Source: Lepas anatifera (taxonomy: Eukaryota > Arthropoda > Thecostraca > Lepadidae). Taken from it: a stretch of DNA of 64,000 bases. Under the pieces are notes generated by a model that was not told the origin of the DNA, did not search any database, and was given only the letters and a program-made list of their open reading frames with translations. The position numbers were made by a program, and so were the translations under genes. Below, piece by piece: positions 47,758 to 59,163 of this stretch (position 1 is its first letter; the number at the start of each line of letters is the position of its first letter). The stretch lies in contig JAOTON010000315.1 of NCBI GenBank assembly GCA_034440635.1, positions 613,501-677,500 of the forward strand, in the 5' to 3' direction.

Positions 47758-47868
47758 GGGGACGGCGGAGACTGGCTGCTGATCGACCGCGACACCTACA
47801 TGTACATGGCGCAGGACATCACCCACACCAAGACCATGCTGCACAAGCTGCGGAGGCTGCTGCAGGAC
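47758..47868 (+). CDS. CCSER-like gene, conserved helical exon
   Basis: A 111-nt exon, phase 0 to 0, with donor CAGGAC|GTGAGT. It encodes GDGGDWLLIDRDTYM then YMAQDITHTKTMLHKLRRLL and QD. The pattern DW-L...(F/Y)-M-QD-T--KT-L-K(M/L)-R-LQ corresponds closely to the block before the coiled coil in vertebrate CCSER1, as I remember that sequence. This is the best family evidence. Wobble positions are strongly G/C, unlike the surrounding array. Role in the cell is not established for the family beyond suggested links to microtubules and cell division. Confidence 0.85.
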
Positions 47869-48431
47869 GTGAGTGGGGCAGGGACGGCTCAGATGAGCTG
47901 ACGCTCACGGAAGGAAATGGCAAGGAAAGCGGAGATTCCGTTCAGGATGAAGCTCTTTGTAAACTATGATCTATATTCCACACTTATCTGCGAGTTTCGT
48001 ATAGGTACACATGTTTGGTGAGCTTGTTTAGAGAATGGGTGTTTGTGTTGTGCGGTTCAGTAAACGCCATAGTTACTTGGGAATGAATCCCTGGAAAAAA
48101 TATAAATTACCCTCAGAAAATGGTCTTGCCAAAACCATGACGATTCGGCCAAACAAAAAATCAGAATCCATGTTGCGTTCAGAACTAACCCAAAGGATCC
48201 ACTTAGATATGCATTCCCTGGAAGGTTGTAATGGTGCGGCCCGGGGTTCAAATGTTGAAATATAATCAGCGAGGTTTTCAAGCGTCCAGGTACCGACAGA
48301 GGCGTCCGCCTGTTGGTTGATAATTTCGTCTTTGAGAATGTGTTCTAGATCTCCTTCCTTCGGACGTTGTGATTCAAATCCGCCGGCCCCATCGTTCCCT
48401 CGTGAGTATAACAGTTTGTGTTCATCCTCAG

Positions 48432-48467
48432 GCGGAGACAGTAAACCCGTTCGAGAACAGCATACAG
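48432..48467 (+). CDS. CCSER-like gene, 36-nt microexon
   Basis: Twelve codons, AETVNPFENSIQ, phase 0 to 0. Acceptor is gtgttcatcctcag and donor is ATACAG|GTACGA. It continues the helical block. In CCSER1 an equivalent short Pro/Phe stretch follows the helix. Confidence 0.7.
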
Positions 48468-49009
48468 GTACGATGTTGCAGAGCCATTGGTTTTGTGGGT
48501 TATAGGTTGGAACAGTTGGTTAAGAGTTGGTTGGGACAGTTTGTTATTAGAACAGTTGTTTGTGCGCTATGCTGGATGTTCGTGCCTCACGACTTTGAGT
48601 TCGTCAGTAGACTACCCGTCGCTGGTTTTATAGTATGATTATCTCGGGGTGGCGTGTACCTTGGCCGATTGTAGTTTTTAGTTTTGAATCATGTCGTCTT
48701 CGTTAGATCACTTACGTATGTATCTCCAATCAAGGGGCTTTGAAGCTGCCATGCATTAAACTTGTAAAATGGATCCCTTAATTTTGCAATCTGTCTGTAG
48801 GGTCTTCGTTGGCGCTAGGAAGTCCAGTTTCTTGCAAGTCTCATTCTTCAGCCCTGTATGTCTGGTCCCATTTGCACCACTGTGCCTCGTTCGTCAGATC
48901 AGAAATTTGTTGTCTGAGTTGTTACATTTGTAGATCCGTATCTTGCTAGTCCTATTTCTAGCCCAAAGATGGCGCTGCCGCCGCTGACCTGCCCCCCATC
49001 TGTTGGCAG

Positions 49010-49147
49010 TCCGGAAAGCGTGGTCCCTCCGTCTCCAGCGAGTCACAATTGTCCTCAATAGATGGCCGGACCAGTTTAGAGGGCAGGCCGGCTATAGATG
49101 GCGGCACCTCCGATCTTGCGGCAGAGAACGCCGATCTGAAACGACAG
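49010..49147 (+). CDS. CCSER-like gene, serine-rich to coiled-coil exon
   Basis: A 138-nt exon, phase 0 to 0. Acceptor is cccccatctgttggcag and donor is CGACAG|GTGAGA. It reads SGKRGPSVSSESQLSSIDGR, then TSLEGRPAIDGGTSD and LAAENADLKRQ. The last eleven residues begin the coiled coil that continues in the next exon. Confidence 0.85.
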
Positions 49148-49598
49148 GTGAGAAGAGTGCGAGGTTTTGTGATAGGTGAGCCGAGTTGTTAATCGACTCG
49201 GGGTGTTACATTGGATGAGAGTAAATTCTGCTTTGTAGCTCAGTTGGGTGACTCAAAAGCATGTAATTCAGACGATGTACTTGTGAGATTGTTCACTAAA
49301 TTTGGCATCCACAATGGCTTTTGCAATTTTAGCTCATCAAGTTATCTTGCAGAGACAAACATTTGTTTTGGTTTAATTGAGTCAGAGACTTGGGTGCAGA
49401 TCCTGGGGCTGGGGAGGATCCCGCCCCCTGGATTTTGGGATTCCCATACGCCGTGCCATGCATTGTACTTGTATTGTCGTGCCAGCGTTAACCCATCCAG
49501 GACCCCCGTGGGTCCAAAAGAGATCTCCAGCCTAGATCAGAGACGACCCTCAACTATTGTCACTCTTAAGTGGTTTTACAATCATACTGGTGACGTCA

Positions 49599-49750
49599 TT
49601 GGCGGATTCAGGGATATGACGCGGTGGTTCCCTTCCCCCCCTCCGATAGAGCACTGGGCATCCTTGCGGTGGGCTCTGCACCCCCAGAAGCTGATCTGGT
49701 ATCCACGCAAATGTCGCTCGCCACGTCCACCCCCCGAGGATTCCAGTATT
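49599..49750. mobile_element. possible MITE, diverged
   Basis: TTGGCGGATTCAGGGATATG at the left resembles the family terminus. The right end (near CCCCGAGGATTCCAG) is weak. Confidence 0.3.
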
Positions 49751-50532
49751 GGCACCCAAATTGGCAGATTTAGCGCCCCCTTGATGTGTCGAAACGCAAG
49801 AAATGAATCATGACCCAATTGAATTCTTACCTTATGAAGTTTCAACTGACAGATTCCGCAAAATACGAATTCCAATGACACGCCCGACCAGTATTCCAAA
49901 CTGTCCCCTACATGCAAGCCTCCGTAAACGGCTCTTTTCCAAGCTGTCTGACTCGCTTTGTCTCGATATTAACGCTTTATCAAAAGAACTCAAGTTGGGA
50001 TTCAGGTTCACGGTTCTGACTTCGATGCAAACCAGCAAGAAACTATGGCCTTCGGGTTCCAAAAGTATTTTCTGCGATCTGGTCGGTTCAAAGAGCTCTA
50101 TTTATGCCAAAAACTACATTCAAGTTCTTTTGAAATTTAGGCAGGGGAATCGTAGAGTGGTAGTGAGTAATCCACCGCAATAATTCGGGGCTGAATATGT
50201 TCCTCCTCTACCCCCTTCCTCTCGCGGAGAGTGGGATATGATAAATATGTTCGGATCATGTGCGTGGAGTGTATACCAGCACATGTATATGTAAATAATC
50301 GATGTGGAAGTGGGGTGTTATGAGATGGCAAGTATGGCTTGTGAGAGAGGCGCCCTGACAAGCCTAAAACGGCTTTTGCGTCAATCTCGTATGCTGCACT
50401 GGCTGATTGGATATGAATGATGATTAACTGTATGATACGATTTCGATCTGGCGGGATAGCGCCCCTTAGTTCGAATGATGTGCCATAGCTGGGGTGCTAC
50501 CCCTCCCCAAATCACACATTATGCATCGACCT

Positions 50533-50795
50533 ATGGTTTGTAGCATATCTGTGACTTGTGAGTGGTGTTCCTGCGTCGTGTCTGTGACTTGTTTTTTGGC
50601 GTATCTGTGTCTGTGGCGTTTCCGTATTGCTCCCCTGCCGCTCCTCTCTCTTTCTCTACTCTGTTACTCCCCCCTCCCCCATCAGAAATAACGTATCAGC
50701 TCCGTCAGAAATAATGTCTGGCTTGTCTGCAGCATGTCTGTGACTTGTGTCTGTAGCGTGTCTGCGCCGTTTCCGTACCGCTTCTCTCCTGCCAG
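50533..50795 (+). repeat. partial duplication of the intron 3' end
   Basis: GCATATCTGTGACTTGT and GGCGTTTCCGTATTGCTC (50536-50636) recur as GCATGTCTGTGACTTGT and GCCGTTTCCGTACCGCTT (50731-50785), directly before the acceptor CTCTCCTGCCAG. Confidence 0.7.
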
Positions 50796-50918
50796 GTGGC
50801 ATCGCTACAGTCGCAGCTGGAGGAGAGAGACCACACCATCCACCTGCTGCAGCAGCAGATGGCCAAGTACGCCACAGTGCCGCTAGACGTCACCACCGTC
50901 GCCACACAGGCCACACAG
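50796..50918 (+). CDS. CCSER-like gene, coiled-coil exon
   Basis: A 123-nt exon, phase 0 to 0, donor CACACAG|GTACGC. It reads VASLQSQLEERDHTIHLLQQ, then QMAKYATVPLDVTTVATQATQ. With the end of the previous exon it gives four to five heptads (LKRQVASLQSQLEERD), a clear parallel coiled coil. It corresponds in position and style to the CCSER C-terminal coiled coil. An internal CAG|GCC nine bases before the donor could give a three-codon splice variant only if used as an acceptor, which is unlikely. Confidence 0.85.
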
Positions 50919-51130
50919 GTACGCTGGCGTTCTGGTGTCGTGTGTAGCCTAACCAGTTTTCTCGCCCTGTTGCTCGCACATATTATGCTGGGTTTAATGA
51001 ATCATGCTGTGTGTAATTGCTATTCTTGAAACTTTCGATTTTTCAGCTATCTTCACACCCTTGTGTTTCTGCATTATGTTTGTCCCTGGTTGATGTTTCA
51101 GCTTCCCCGTGTTCCATCCATTGCGGCTGC

Positions 51131-51291
51131 CAGGGGCGGATCTAGGCGAAATGTTTGGGGGCAACCAGGGTCAAATCGTGAATAACGTGTCTTTTTTTAA
51201 AGAAAAGCATCCCAAATCAGCCCAAACTGTAAAAAATGTACCGCTTTGGGCGGAGTAATGACTGCCTTGCCCCCTCCTGGATCCGCCACTG
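51131..51291. mobile_element. hAT-type MITE copy
   Basis: Begins CAGGGGCGGATCTAGG and ends CTGGATCCGCCACTG. Flanks GCGGCTGC and GCGACTGT match at 6 of 8. Confidence 0.85.
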
Positions 51292-51357
51292 GCGACTGTT
51301 TTAAGACGTTGATTTAAGATCTGTAACTATCCTGACGATGGTTTTTTCTGCCCACAG

Positions 51358-51386
51358 CCGGTGGCGGAAGATCCCCAAGTCATCAC
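51358..51386 (+). CDS. CCSER-like gene, 29-nt microexon
   Basis: Acceptor is ggttttttctgcccacag. Donor is ATCAC|GTGAGT. It reads PVAEDPQVI plus two bases of the next codon (phase 0 in, phase 2 out). Splice signals at both ends are strong for so short a segment. Confidence 0.65.
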
Positions 51387-52842
51387 GTGAGTACAGAAAC
51401 TATTTTACCTAAAAACAAACCCATCGTCTTTAGAGCCTTTGTAGGATAACGGAAATATGGTATGGTGTGTATAAATAATAGTACAAGCATGGAATAAAGA
51501 TACCTGGAACGGAAGCCTCATTGATTTCTGGGATGCTTTATCTCTTTTCCATGGTACAAGGATGTGTTTAAGTAGACGGAAATGCCAGCGTTTTTTAATC
51601 TACCAGATTTAGGTATTTAGTATATTTCTGCTTACTTCTTAGTTTTTTTGTAGTCTTCTTTGTAGACATTGATGGGGGATCGGTTGTATAAAAACGCTGG
51701 AATTTGGTAGATCTGCCTGTTAGACCTGTTCAGAGGCTGTGGCTAATGTAGTGGTTCGGCTTTGGTTGATTTGCGTTCATGATGAAAGCCTTTACCGTGG
51801 TTTCGGCCTTGTTTTTTTAGGTATCGGCCAAAGCCTGATCTTGAAGCGACTTTGAAGTTCACATCAAATTGATCTGCGTTCATATTACCCGGACTTCATT
51901 CATTCAATTTCATTCACCCCCAAATTGATTCAACTTCAACTTTTCGCCCGCTGTTTTCGGTACCATCATTCTTGGCAGTTACAGTATTGCGGAGGTGATA
52001 CTGTTCTGAATCTGGTCCTTATTTTTTAAAGATCAGGTGTCTTATAACGGTGCCCTTCCCTTTTATTTATGATTTTTAATGGATCTGAGTAAACTTCTTA
52101 CATCACTAGCCTGGGTTACTGAGTTTTCTACTCACTTAAGATAGGAAACAAGATTATAATATTGCCAACATTGCTGGGGACAAACTTGCGGTAATCATTG
52201 CGTAAGAAGTATGGCTGAGCATCATTTAAACATTCTTTCAATGATAAGAAAAAATGGAAACTTTAAAATTTTCATTAACTTTATACCTAGGTACTTTGTA
52301 CTTGAGACTTGAGGCACTTTGTATGTTGGAACATGTGTTTAAATGTCAGCGTGCATTGGATGTAAAAATATATTGTCTGCCTATAAAACTGATCTGTTTT
52401 TTCTATGAAACACGCCACCCCTCACGTAATTTCCCTCCTGTATAGTCTGTTGCCAAAGTATTGTCCCAATCATATGGTGTCGAACAGCTCAGGATAATGG
52501 ATTTTAAAGGCCCGTGCCTAATCGCCATCCTTTGGGTTTGAGGAGCTCCCAGTGATGAAGATTATATTGCTGATTAGACATGAAGTTCTCAAACATTCTG
52601 AACTAAACAGCTCATTACCTGAGGGCAGGCACGATACTTATGCAATAGAATACACTGCCGTGCAAGGGAAGAAAGCTATCTCCAGTGTATTGACAATGAT
52701 AGATCCTTGTTTCCTTTACATGACAGCACTACCCTCCCCTCATGACGCCCTCTGCCCTGTTACTGGAGCTACCCCCTCCCCATCTGTGAACATCGCCCCC
52801 TGGTGTTAACCTCTCCCACCTCTGCGCCCCGCACTGCGTCAG
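51387..52842 (+). other. intron, no feature seen
   Basis: AT-rich, without recognisable repeats or exon-like segments. The last 70 bases form a pyrimidine-rich approach to the next acceptor. Confidence 0.5.
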
Positions 52843-53038
52843 GTTCAGGATTGGCCAGGTAGGAGCCGTGGACGCCTGTCTGGGTGTGCTTCTGTTGGCT
52901 GCCCCGCTGTACTTGTCCCTAGCCCTGCTCTGCTACCCGACACTCGATATCCCGGGAGGTATTATAGGCTTAGCGCTGTGCCTGCACCTCAGAAAGGCTT
53001 TGCTTCAGGGAATGCGACGCTTTTATTGTGGGGTTTGA
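52843..53038 (+). CDS. CCSER-like gene, last exon with hydrophobic tail
   Basis: The acceptor ends a long pyrimidine-rich stretch (gccccgcactgcgtcag). The phase 2 start completes AC+G as Thr. The frame reads FRIGQVGAVD, then a hydrophobic span ACLGVLLLAAPLYLSLALLC, then YPTLDIPGG, a second weaker span IIGLALCLHL, and a basic end RKALLQGMRRFYCGV before TGA. This looks like a tail anchor or hairpin in a membrane, with the coiled coil facing the cytosol. A second AG six bases on gives the same frame without two residues. The layout recalls the membrane tails of syntaphilin and syntabulin, but I cannot claim homology. If this exon is not used, the 51358 microexon must join one I have not found. 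Confidence 0.55.
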
Positions 53039-53431
53039 ACCGAGAAAGCAAGAAGACAGGGTGTACCTGGCCATTTCTGATTGTTATTTTTTATATAAAT
53101 TTTGTCCAACTTGTTCCTAGTACGGCTGTTGGAGTCTGAGTCTCACTAAAGTCCTCAGGGAACTTGTCACGGAGACCCCGACCCCATCACCCGAACAAGC
53201 AACTCCCACAATGAAGGGATACTATCATTAATTTTACATGTGGAACTCGCCATGCATGAGGGAATAGGATTTGAAAGAGCGGGTCCGGGCCCTCTGCTCC
53301 GCGTCGGCCGCAGTTACCACTGACGACACTCCGCGCGGCCTAACGGTTCATAGGGGAATGGGAGGGGAGGCGTTAGGTAAGGCGGTTCAAAAAGAAAAGC
53401 TCTGTTTGCCCTCAAAATGTTGTTCAAACGT
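53039..53431 (+). other. probable 3' UTR
   Basis: Follows the TGA at 53036-53038. No AATAAA lies within the first 800 bases; the first good one is near 53892. The poly(A) site is therefore unassigned. Confidence 0.35.
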
Positions 53432-53629
53432 TTATTCGTAAAATGTGTAGAACAACACGGCAACGCAATTCTGCTCCTGCACGATCTTGTCCAGGATTTT
53501 AGTGCTGACCTCGATCTGGTCTGGAAGCTCCATGGTGTCCAAATTGGTGAGGAACTCCAGTACGGAATCCTCGTCCATCAAGTCACCGCACTGAGTGACA
53601 GTTGCCCCATCTTGCCCACCCTGGACCAT
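53432..53629 (-). pseudogene. fragment of a thioredoxin-fold repeat protein
   Basis: The minus strand reads QCGDLMDEDSVLEFLTNLD, TMELPDQIEVSTKILDKI and VQEQNCVAVLFYTFYE, then a stop. The pattern DEDSVLE(F/W)LT...ELPD-IE-V--K-L-K...VAV-FY is one I associate with long arthropod proteins made of thioredoxin-like repeats. The expected cysteine-bearing segment after VLFY is absent. With no donor there either, it is probably a stray exon copy or decayed fragment. Family naming is from memory only. Confidence 0.4.
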
Positions 53630-53993
53630 GTAGGGAGGCCATCCACTGTTGTTTGAGAGGCTCGAACACTACTGTGTGCGGTGTTGCAAATGTATCCCGA
53701 AAAAGTATATATTTCAAAACGTGCCATATTGAAGTCCTGCTTCAGTTATGCCGCCCGGACAAAAAAGTAACGTTTAACAAATAATGGAGAAATGCACAAA
53801 ACACGTTTTTGGTTAGATGTTTGATTATGCATATATTGATTTACGAACCGTGTTAGAAATCATAAGCACGGGAAACATGTGCTAATGTTATAATAAAAGG
53901 AAATATATTAAATGTCAAATAACGTTAAAACATATATTTATTCTCGGTACAATTCAGTGCATTCTCTCACACTTGCCCACGACCAGTGACATA

Positions 53994-54135
53994 TACATGG
54001 AGGCGCTACGGGGCTCAAGCCCACCACCCCCACCCCAGCCTGAGCGCCTATAGTTATCATATAGTAGGAGGTTATTCGAGGTAAAGGTGGGATTGAGCCC
54101 CCCCTCCCCGAAATGAAAGTCTGTATCCGCCGCTG
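53994..54135. mobile_element. hAT-type MITE copy, diverged left end
   Basis: Begins CAGTGACATATACATGGAGG and ends CTGTATCCGCCGCTG. 54136-55149 holds nothing else I can support. Confidence 0.55.
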
Positions 54136-55149
54136 CCCAAAACTCTAATGTGACGGTTACGGAGAATCAACGTTTATAGCAAATTCGATATGTACCCTAC
54201 ACTCGCTGATCCAGAGGGCGCTTTGATATATTGTTTTTTTCAGTTTGTCCTGGTATCAATTGTATGCCCGCCACAGCACGCCTGATGCTTGGTTATTTTA
54301 TATGGATATCGCTTCTGGTAAACTCACGCTATGTCGCTTTGCAATATCTCCTGGAATTGTTTCTGAGTATTTTTTAGTATGGCATGCCTGCTTGGTAAAG
54401 AAATATACGTTACAGCAGAACATCAGTTTATGAAATATTTCTTCATAACGTTATAAAGATGGAAATGTCTTGTTCGAAAGCTGCATAGGCATCGCGGATA
54501 TTGTCATGTATTGATTTTGTCTTCGCTTTCTTCAGGTTTCACCTTCTTCAGGTGGCTTAAACATTGTTTCGTTTCTATTGGACTGCATTTACGCTGCTGC
54601 TTCTTTGTCTTGCGATGGTGTTTCTTTGGTGGATGCTCCACATCTATCCTACTAATGCATGTCTCGATAGGAAAAAACGCAGTGTGCAACCACGAATTGC
54701 TTGTAATTCTCAACGCGACGAATAGCTTAGTTCAAATCCAAATGAAGCAGGCATATTCCCTTTAATGCAAAATCAATGTCTGATTTGGAGAAGTGAGACA
54801 CGTTAGAGCTTAGGGTGGCGACTGCAGTTAGCTTTGGTGATGTTCTTAAGGCCGGGTTGTCGGAAGACATTTCTGTCACGCTTCAATCCTGTGCTGTAGC
54901 ACGGGCGGAGAACAGAAACACGGCCGATGCATGGTTGACCAGTCCACATCTGTATGTAGAGCTGATCCCCGGTCGTACATAACTGACCCCTGGTTGTATG
55001 CAGTTGGCTCCCGGCTGTTCGTGGTTGGTCGCCGACTATACCCTCAGCTTTGTCCGTCTCGAGCGGGGCTCATCTTGGCCCGGATAACTCGGGGCATGTC
55101 CTGGTGTCGCTGTTTTTTTTCGATCGCACGTTAGTGTATCTGTAATAAT

Positions 55150-55375
55150 TATTGTCGGGGTGTACCGACGCACCGGCAGATTTTTTTGGGCGGGGGGAGT
55201 GGGGGACTTATCGACGCACCAACTGCCAGGGCCATATGTATGTTGTCACCAACTCTCTCCCTGTTGGAAGAGTTTCTCGGTAGCCAGCTTGCCCCTTGTT
55301 CAGGGCAGCCGCCGGGCCTTGAACCCGGGTCGGCTGAATGGTCGCTGACCACTCCACTACCGCGCCCTCTGGTCC
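55150..55375 (-). mobile_element. tRNA-derived SINE
   Basis: On the minus strand: a tRNA-like head with CGGGTTCAAGGCCCGGCGG (B box), then the body AACAGGGAGAGAGTTGG and CCCTGGCAGTTGGTGCGTCG shared with 62227 and 62450. A 40-base G/T-rich insertion splits the tail. Confidence 0.75.
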
Positions 55376-55574
55376 CGTAGATGTATGGCGGTGTGAATGT
55401 TATACACGCATTCGCCTCCGAGCTGTACTGTAGGTAAAAGAGTGTGTAACTTCGATAACTCCCATGCTTGGAGCTGTGGTGTAAAATGTTGGGGTTTTAC
55501 GATAGACGAGTTGGTAATGTCTTACTGTTCCGCCAAATTACACCGTTTCTGGATGGATGACAGGGAACAGAACG

Positions 55575-55630
55575 CTGTTTATTCTGGGCACCCGCCGGGA
55601 CTTGAACCCGGGACATTTGCCTGAAGCAGG
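55575..55630 (-). mobile_element. SINE head fragment
   Basis: Only the tRNA-like B-box region (CCCGGGTTCAAGTCCCGGCGG in reverse, written here as CGGGTTCAAGTCCC) is clear. 55631-57846 shows no supported gene. 56990-57080 is GC-rich and could be a distant promoter, without direct evidence. Confidence 0.45.
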
Positions 55631-57846
55631 CGCTTAGTAGCATTGCATTTATTTTTCCTCGCATGCGAGTGGGAATTTTGTCGCTTATATCTGCCTGGGT
55701 TTAGTCAGCTGAGACGTCCTTCACTGTTCCTGAGCGGCTCTGGGAGGTTGATTTATGCACCGATCTAAACTTCAGTGTACTATTTGTTATGTTCTGAATA
55801 AAGAATACACTTGAGTTAGTGAGTGAGGCATGCTACTTCCATCTGTGAAATATGGTACCATTTTTGTTTCTCAAGTTTCAATTACTATCCAAAACAAAAT
55901 ACCCCTTATAGGTGGACTGAAGTTCTCGGAGAGCTTCATGGAGATGGGGCTGTCTGAAATATTAAAAAGAATGTCGTTTCACCCTAGGAAGATTCCGAAG
56001 AGAAAGAGTGTCCAAAATTCTGAAAATATTGTATAGCTTGAATCTGTTTAGGGTTAAGGGTTATTCCTTCCTCATACATATAGGTGAAGCAATATAATAG
56101 AACCTAAGACAAACATCATTGTGTCTCCGCTTCTGTTTTGCGAGTCAAATATAAGTCGTTGAAGTACTTAGCCGTATCCCATTTCAGAATTTGACTCACT
56201 CGCGTTCCCTATGTTAATGGTAGGCATGCCCTCTTCTCCAAGACGATACCGCTGTACACTACCACTGAGTGTGAACTCGCTTTATTTCAGCGTATGCGCC
56301 GGTAAGTGAGCAACACCAATAGCAACTGGCGGCGTCTAGTCGCCATGGCAACGACTCGCTCGGACAGGCGACATCGCGAACGCTGCGAGTCTCCAAGAAA
56401 CGCGAACACGGTCGACTGGTGGGCTGTTACCAGGACAGCATCTGTCCAATTCAAGACTGGTGCAGCAAAGACATGAGAAGTCTCCCGACGGGAAACCGGT
56501 ATCATCTAGGAAGGCAACGGCTTAAGCGGATGGTGCTCAGACACGAAGTGCTTGGCTGGTATAGAGGGTAGGCTTTGCTTTCATGTTGATTTGTTTTGAC
56601 GAAGATCTGTCACAAAATCCGAATGCGGCCCCGTATAATCATTGGCGTGGAAAGATTGTAGTTGATTATCGTTAGACCTGCGTCCAAAACGGACTGATGG
56701 CTGCCAGTGGCGCAGGCTTTGAATTTTTCCCCTACATCGAAAGTACCCGTGTTTACTTGAATCTCGCGTTTGTTTAGGGTTTTCGTGTGAGCAGCTTTGT
56801 GTCGGACGCCCGTATTTGCCTTGAACCGAAGGCAAAAGACGCGAGTGTATGTAAAGATTGATCCCCAATGTCGCTTCCATTCCACAAATGAAACGATGCG
56901 TCGTTCGTGTTCGGCGTGAAATCCAGTGACTGGTGACTATCTGTGATCTTCGTGCTGCGTGCTGCGTGAAGAAACACTAAGCCACTGAAAACGTGGAGAC
57001 AACCAGAGCGACGCTAGCGCCGCCTTTGTGCAACGGCAGCCGAGCGAACTGGAGAGCGGTGGAGTTGTGAGTTTGTGACATCACCGACAACAATGCCAAA
57101 GATTTTCGTGATGTGAATCGGCGTGATTTGTGTGTTGAAGAGAGTCTGCTACAGAAAGAGAAAGATGTGAATGTGCGTAATGGGGTGAAATCTGTGGGTG
57201 CGTGAATTATTGGTGAGCTGAAGTCTTCAGATTGAGGAGTATGTGGTCATTTGGTGTGCGGTGCGAGTTGTAGACCTGGCCATTTCAAAGAGCGATCAGA
57301 TTATACAAGGGAAATATTCAATCGTGTGGAAAGGGCTGGGGGATTTGGGTAGCAGCAACAGTGAGGTGGCCACAGCATACTGTAGTAAAATATCTGTAAA
57401 CTATCGGTATTCAAAATTGGGCATGCTGGAATTATTGAGGGGTAGTGTAAACTTGTGCGTTTTCTTTCGTTTCCGGCTTTTCGTCACATCGGTGTTAACC
57501 TGGGTCTTAAACCTATGTGTGAACCAGCTTGAGGGAGGACTCATGTAGCGATGGCGCCTTGGTTTTAGTTTTCAATCGTGTTTTAACAGATTCCCGGGGA
57601 AGCTCATATGACCTGCATCTGTGATTGTCCCTTGCATTCCGTTTATTTGCAGACGGCGGTGTCGCTTGTACGTGTTGTGGTGCGAATCATTCCCTGGCTT
57701 CGAACGTCGAGTTCCTGCGGTGTTCTAAAGTAGCTGGATCCATTTATATGTGTCATTCCAGAATAAAGCTACGTGATTCTGTGCGATTTATCTGTTGTGG
57801 CGTTTTAGTCGAGGGTACCACACTAGGGGGCGGAGCGGCGGAACTG

Positions 57847-58140
57847 AAAGGGAATGTGGCAGCTTGGTCGAATCCTGGAATTTAGTGTAATTAAGCGTTG
57901 CTTTAGCCGAAAATAATGAAACCGGTCATGATTTCTCTAAAAAATGTACAATAAGCTCAATATTTTGATTTTTAAAATACTCCTCTAGAAAAATAAATAA
58001 ATATCCGCCTGTGGATGATGTCACGATCTGGCAACCACTACCATACCCGAAACGCTTCAAGGGCTTCGAATGGCTGATGCTCATCGTGACCTCAGCATAT
58101 GTCGTCACACCAGCAGCTCACAGCAATGGCCGCCTGGCGA
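57847..58140. mobile_element. non-autonomous DNA element, second copy
   Basis: Matches 8066-8350 over most of its length (AAAGGGAATGTGGCAGCTTG, AAAAATGTACAATAAGCTC, CGCTTCAAGGGCTTCG). The CRE of copy 1 is changed to TGACCTCA here. The right terminus is not recognisable. Confidence 0.7.
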
Positions 58141-58590
58141 AGAGGTACAGTCCCCCGCAATTGAAATTGCCATAACTAGGCTCGACCGGTTTAGGATGGA
58201 TATCTTGCATCCTATGGTGCCTATAGGTTTAGAAACGGGTGCATCATGTGTATTTTTTCAAGAGCTTTCCAGTGGTCACCATTATTTACTAATCTGACAT
58301 CTGGGTGAGAAAATATTACACAATTACTGATTTTGCTGCTTTCTGACGGGGTAGTCTTCGGCTGACTTGCCACCGCCTCTGATAATCCCTGACCCTCTCG
58401 CCCATACCTGGACCACGTGACCTCACAGATGAATGGGCGGTTGGCATTGTGCCAGCTCATTCATCCCTCTCACAAATCTTGTCGTGTCTGAGGGGCACTC
58501 GTATTGCAATTGCTCCCACTGTGTTGCTGTGTGCTGGACAACTGGCGTCACTGACCTGGGGCCCCGGTCAGTGGCAGAAACCACGCAATG

Positions 58591-58722
58591 CAGTGGCAGA
58601 ACCACGAGTTGCTTTTTGAGGGGGGAGCAATATCCAATAAGATGGGCACAGATGGGGCCAACCATCGGAATATATTTTGCTGCGGGGAAGCACACGAATT
58701 TTCCCTCCTATATCCGTCCTTG
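58591..58722. mobile_element. hAT-type MITE copy, diverged
   Basis: Begins CAGTGGCAGAACCACGAG and ends CTCCTATATCCGTCCTTG. Confidence 0.5.
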
Positions 58723-58892
58723 TGCTTGGGTTGCGAAACATGTAAGCTGTCATTGGCTGCCGGGCTCCCCTCACCTGCATGTTTATTTAGACAGGATTCT
58801 GGTAAAACGGCTGATACAGTGATACAACTTTGTTTGGAGGTTTCATTAAAATAATATTTTCAGATACTCGTCAGAAGAGGGGACAGTTGGAG

Positions 58893-59163
58893 CCATAGGT
58901 GGATCCAAGGGTAAAGGAATGCAGGTCCCCCTCATTGACCCTCGGCGTCCCTAAAATGATCACAGCATTCCTCTAAACGGTCGATGACACTTCCTGAAAT
59001 GTCACTTCCACCCCTCCCCCAGGATGCGAAAATTGGCACCCCGCCATAGGATTTGGCACCCACCTGAAAGCTTTTACCGGCCAAAAGTGGCACCCAATTT
59101 GTACGGATGACGTCCCACCCCCGGCAAGGTGACCCCCATCGGTGATCCTGGATCCCCCTATGG
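58893..59163. mobile_element. hAT-type MITE copy
   Basis: Begins CATAGGTGGATCCAAGGG and ends CCTGGATCCCCCTATG. Flanks GTTGGAGC and GTGGGGGC match at 6 of 8. Confidence 0.7.

Noticed and set aside
56990..57080. Possible promoter or first exon of a downstream gene
   Set aside because: GC-rich but with no TATA box, no coding start with a donor, and no downstream exon in the window.
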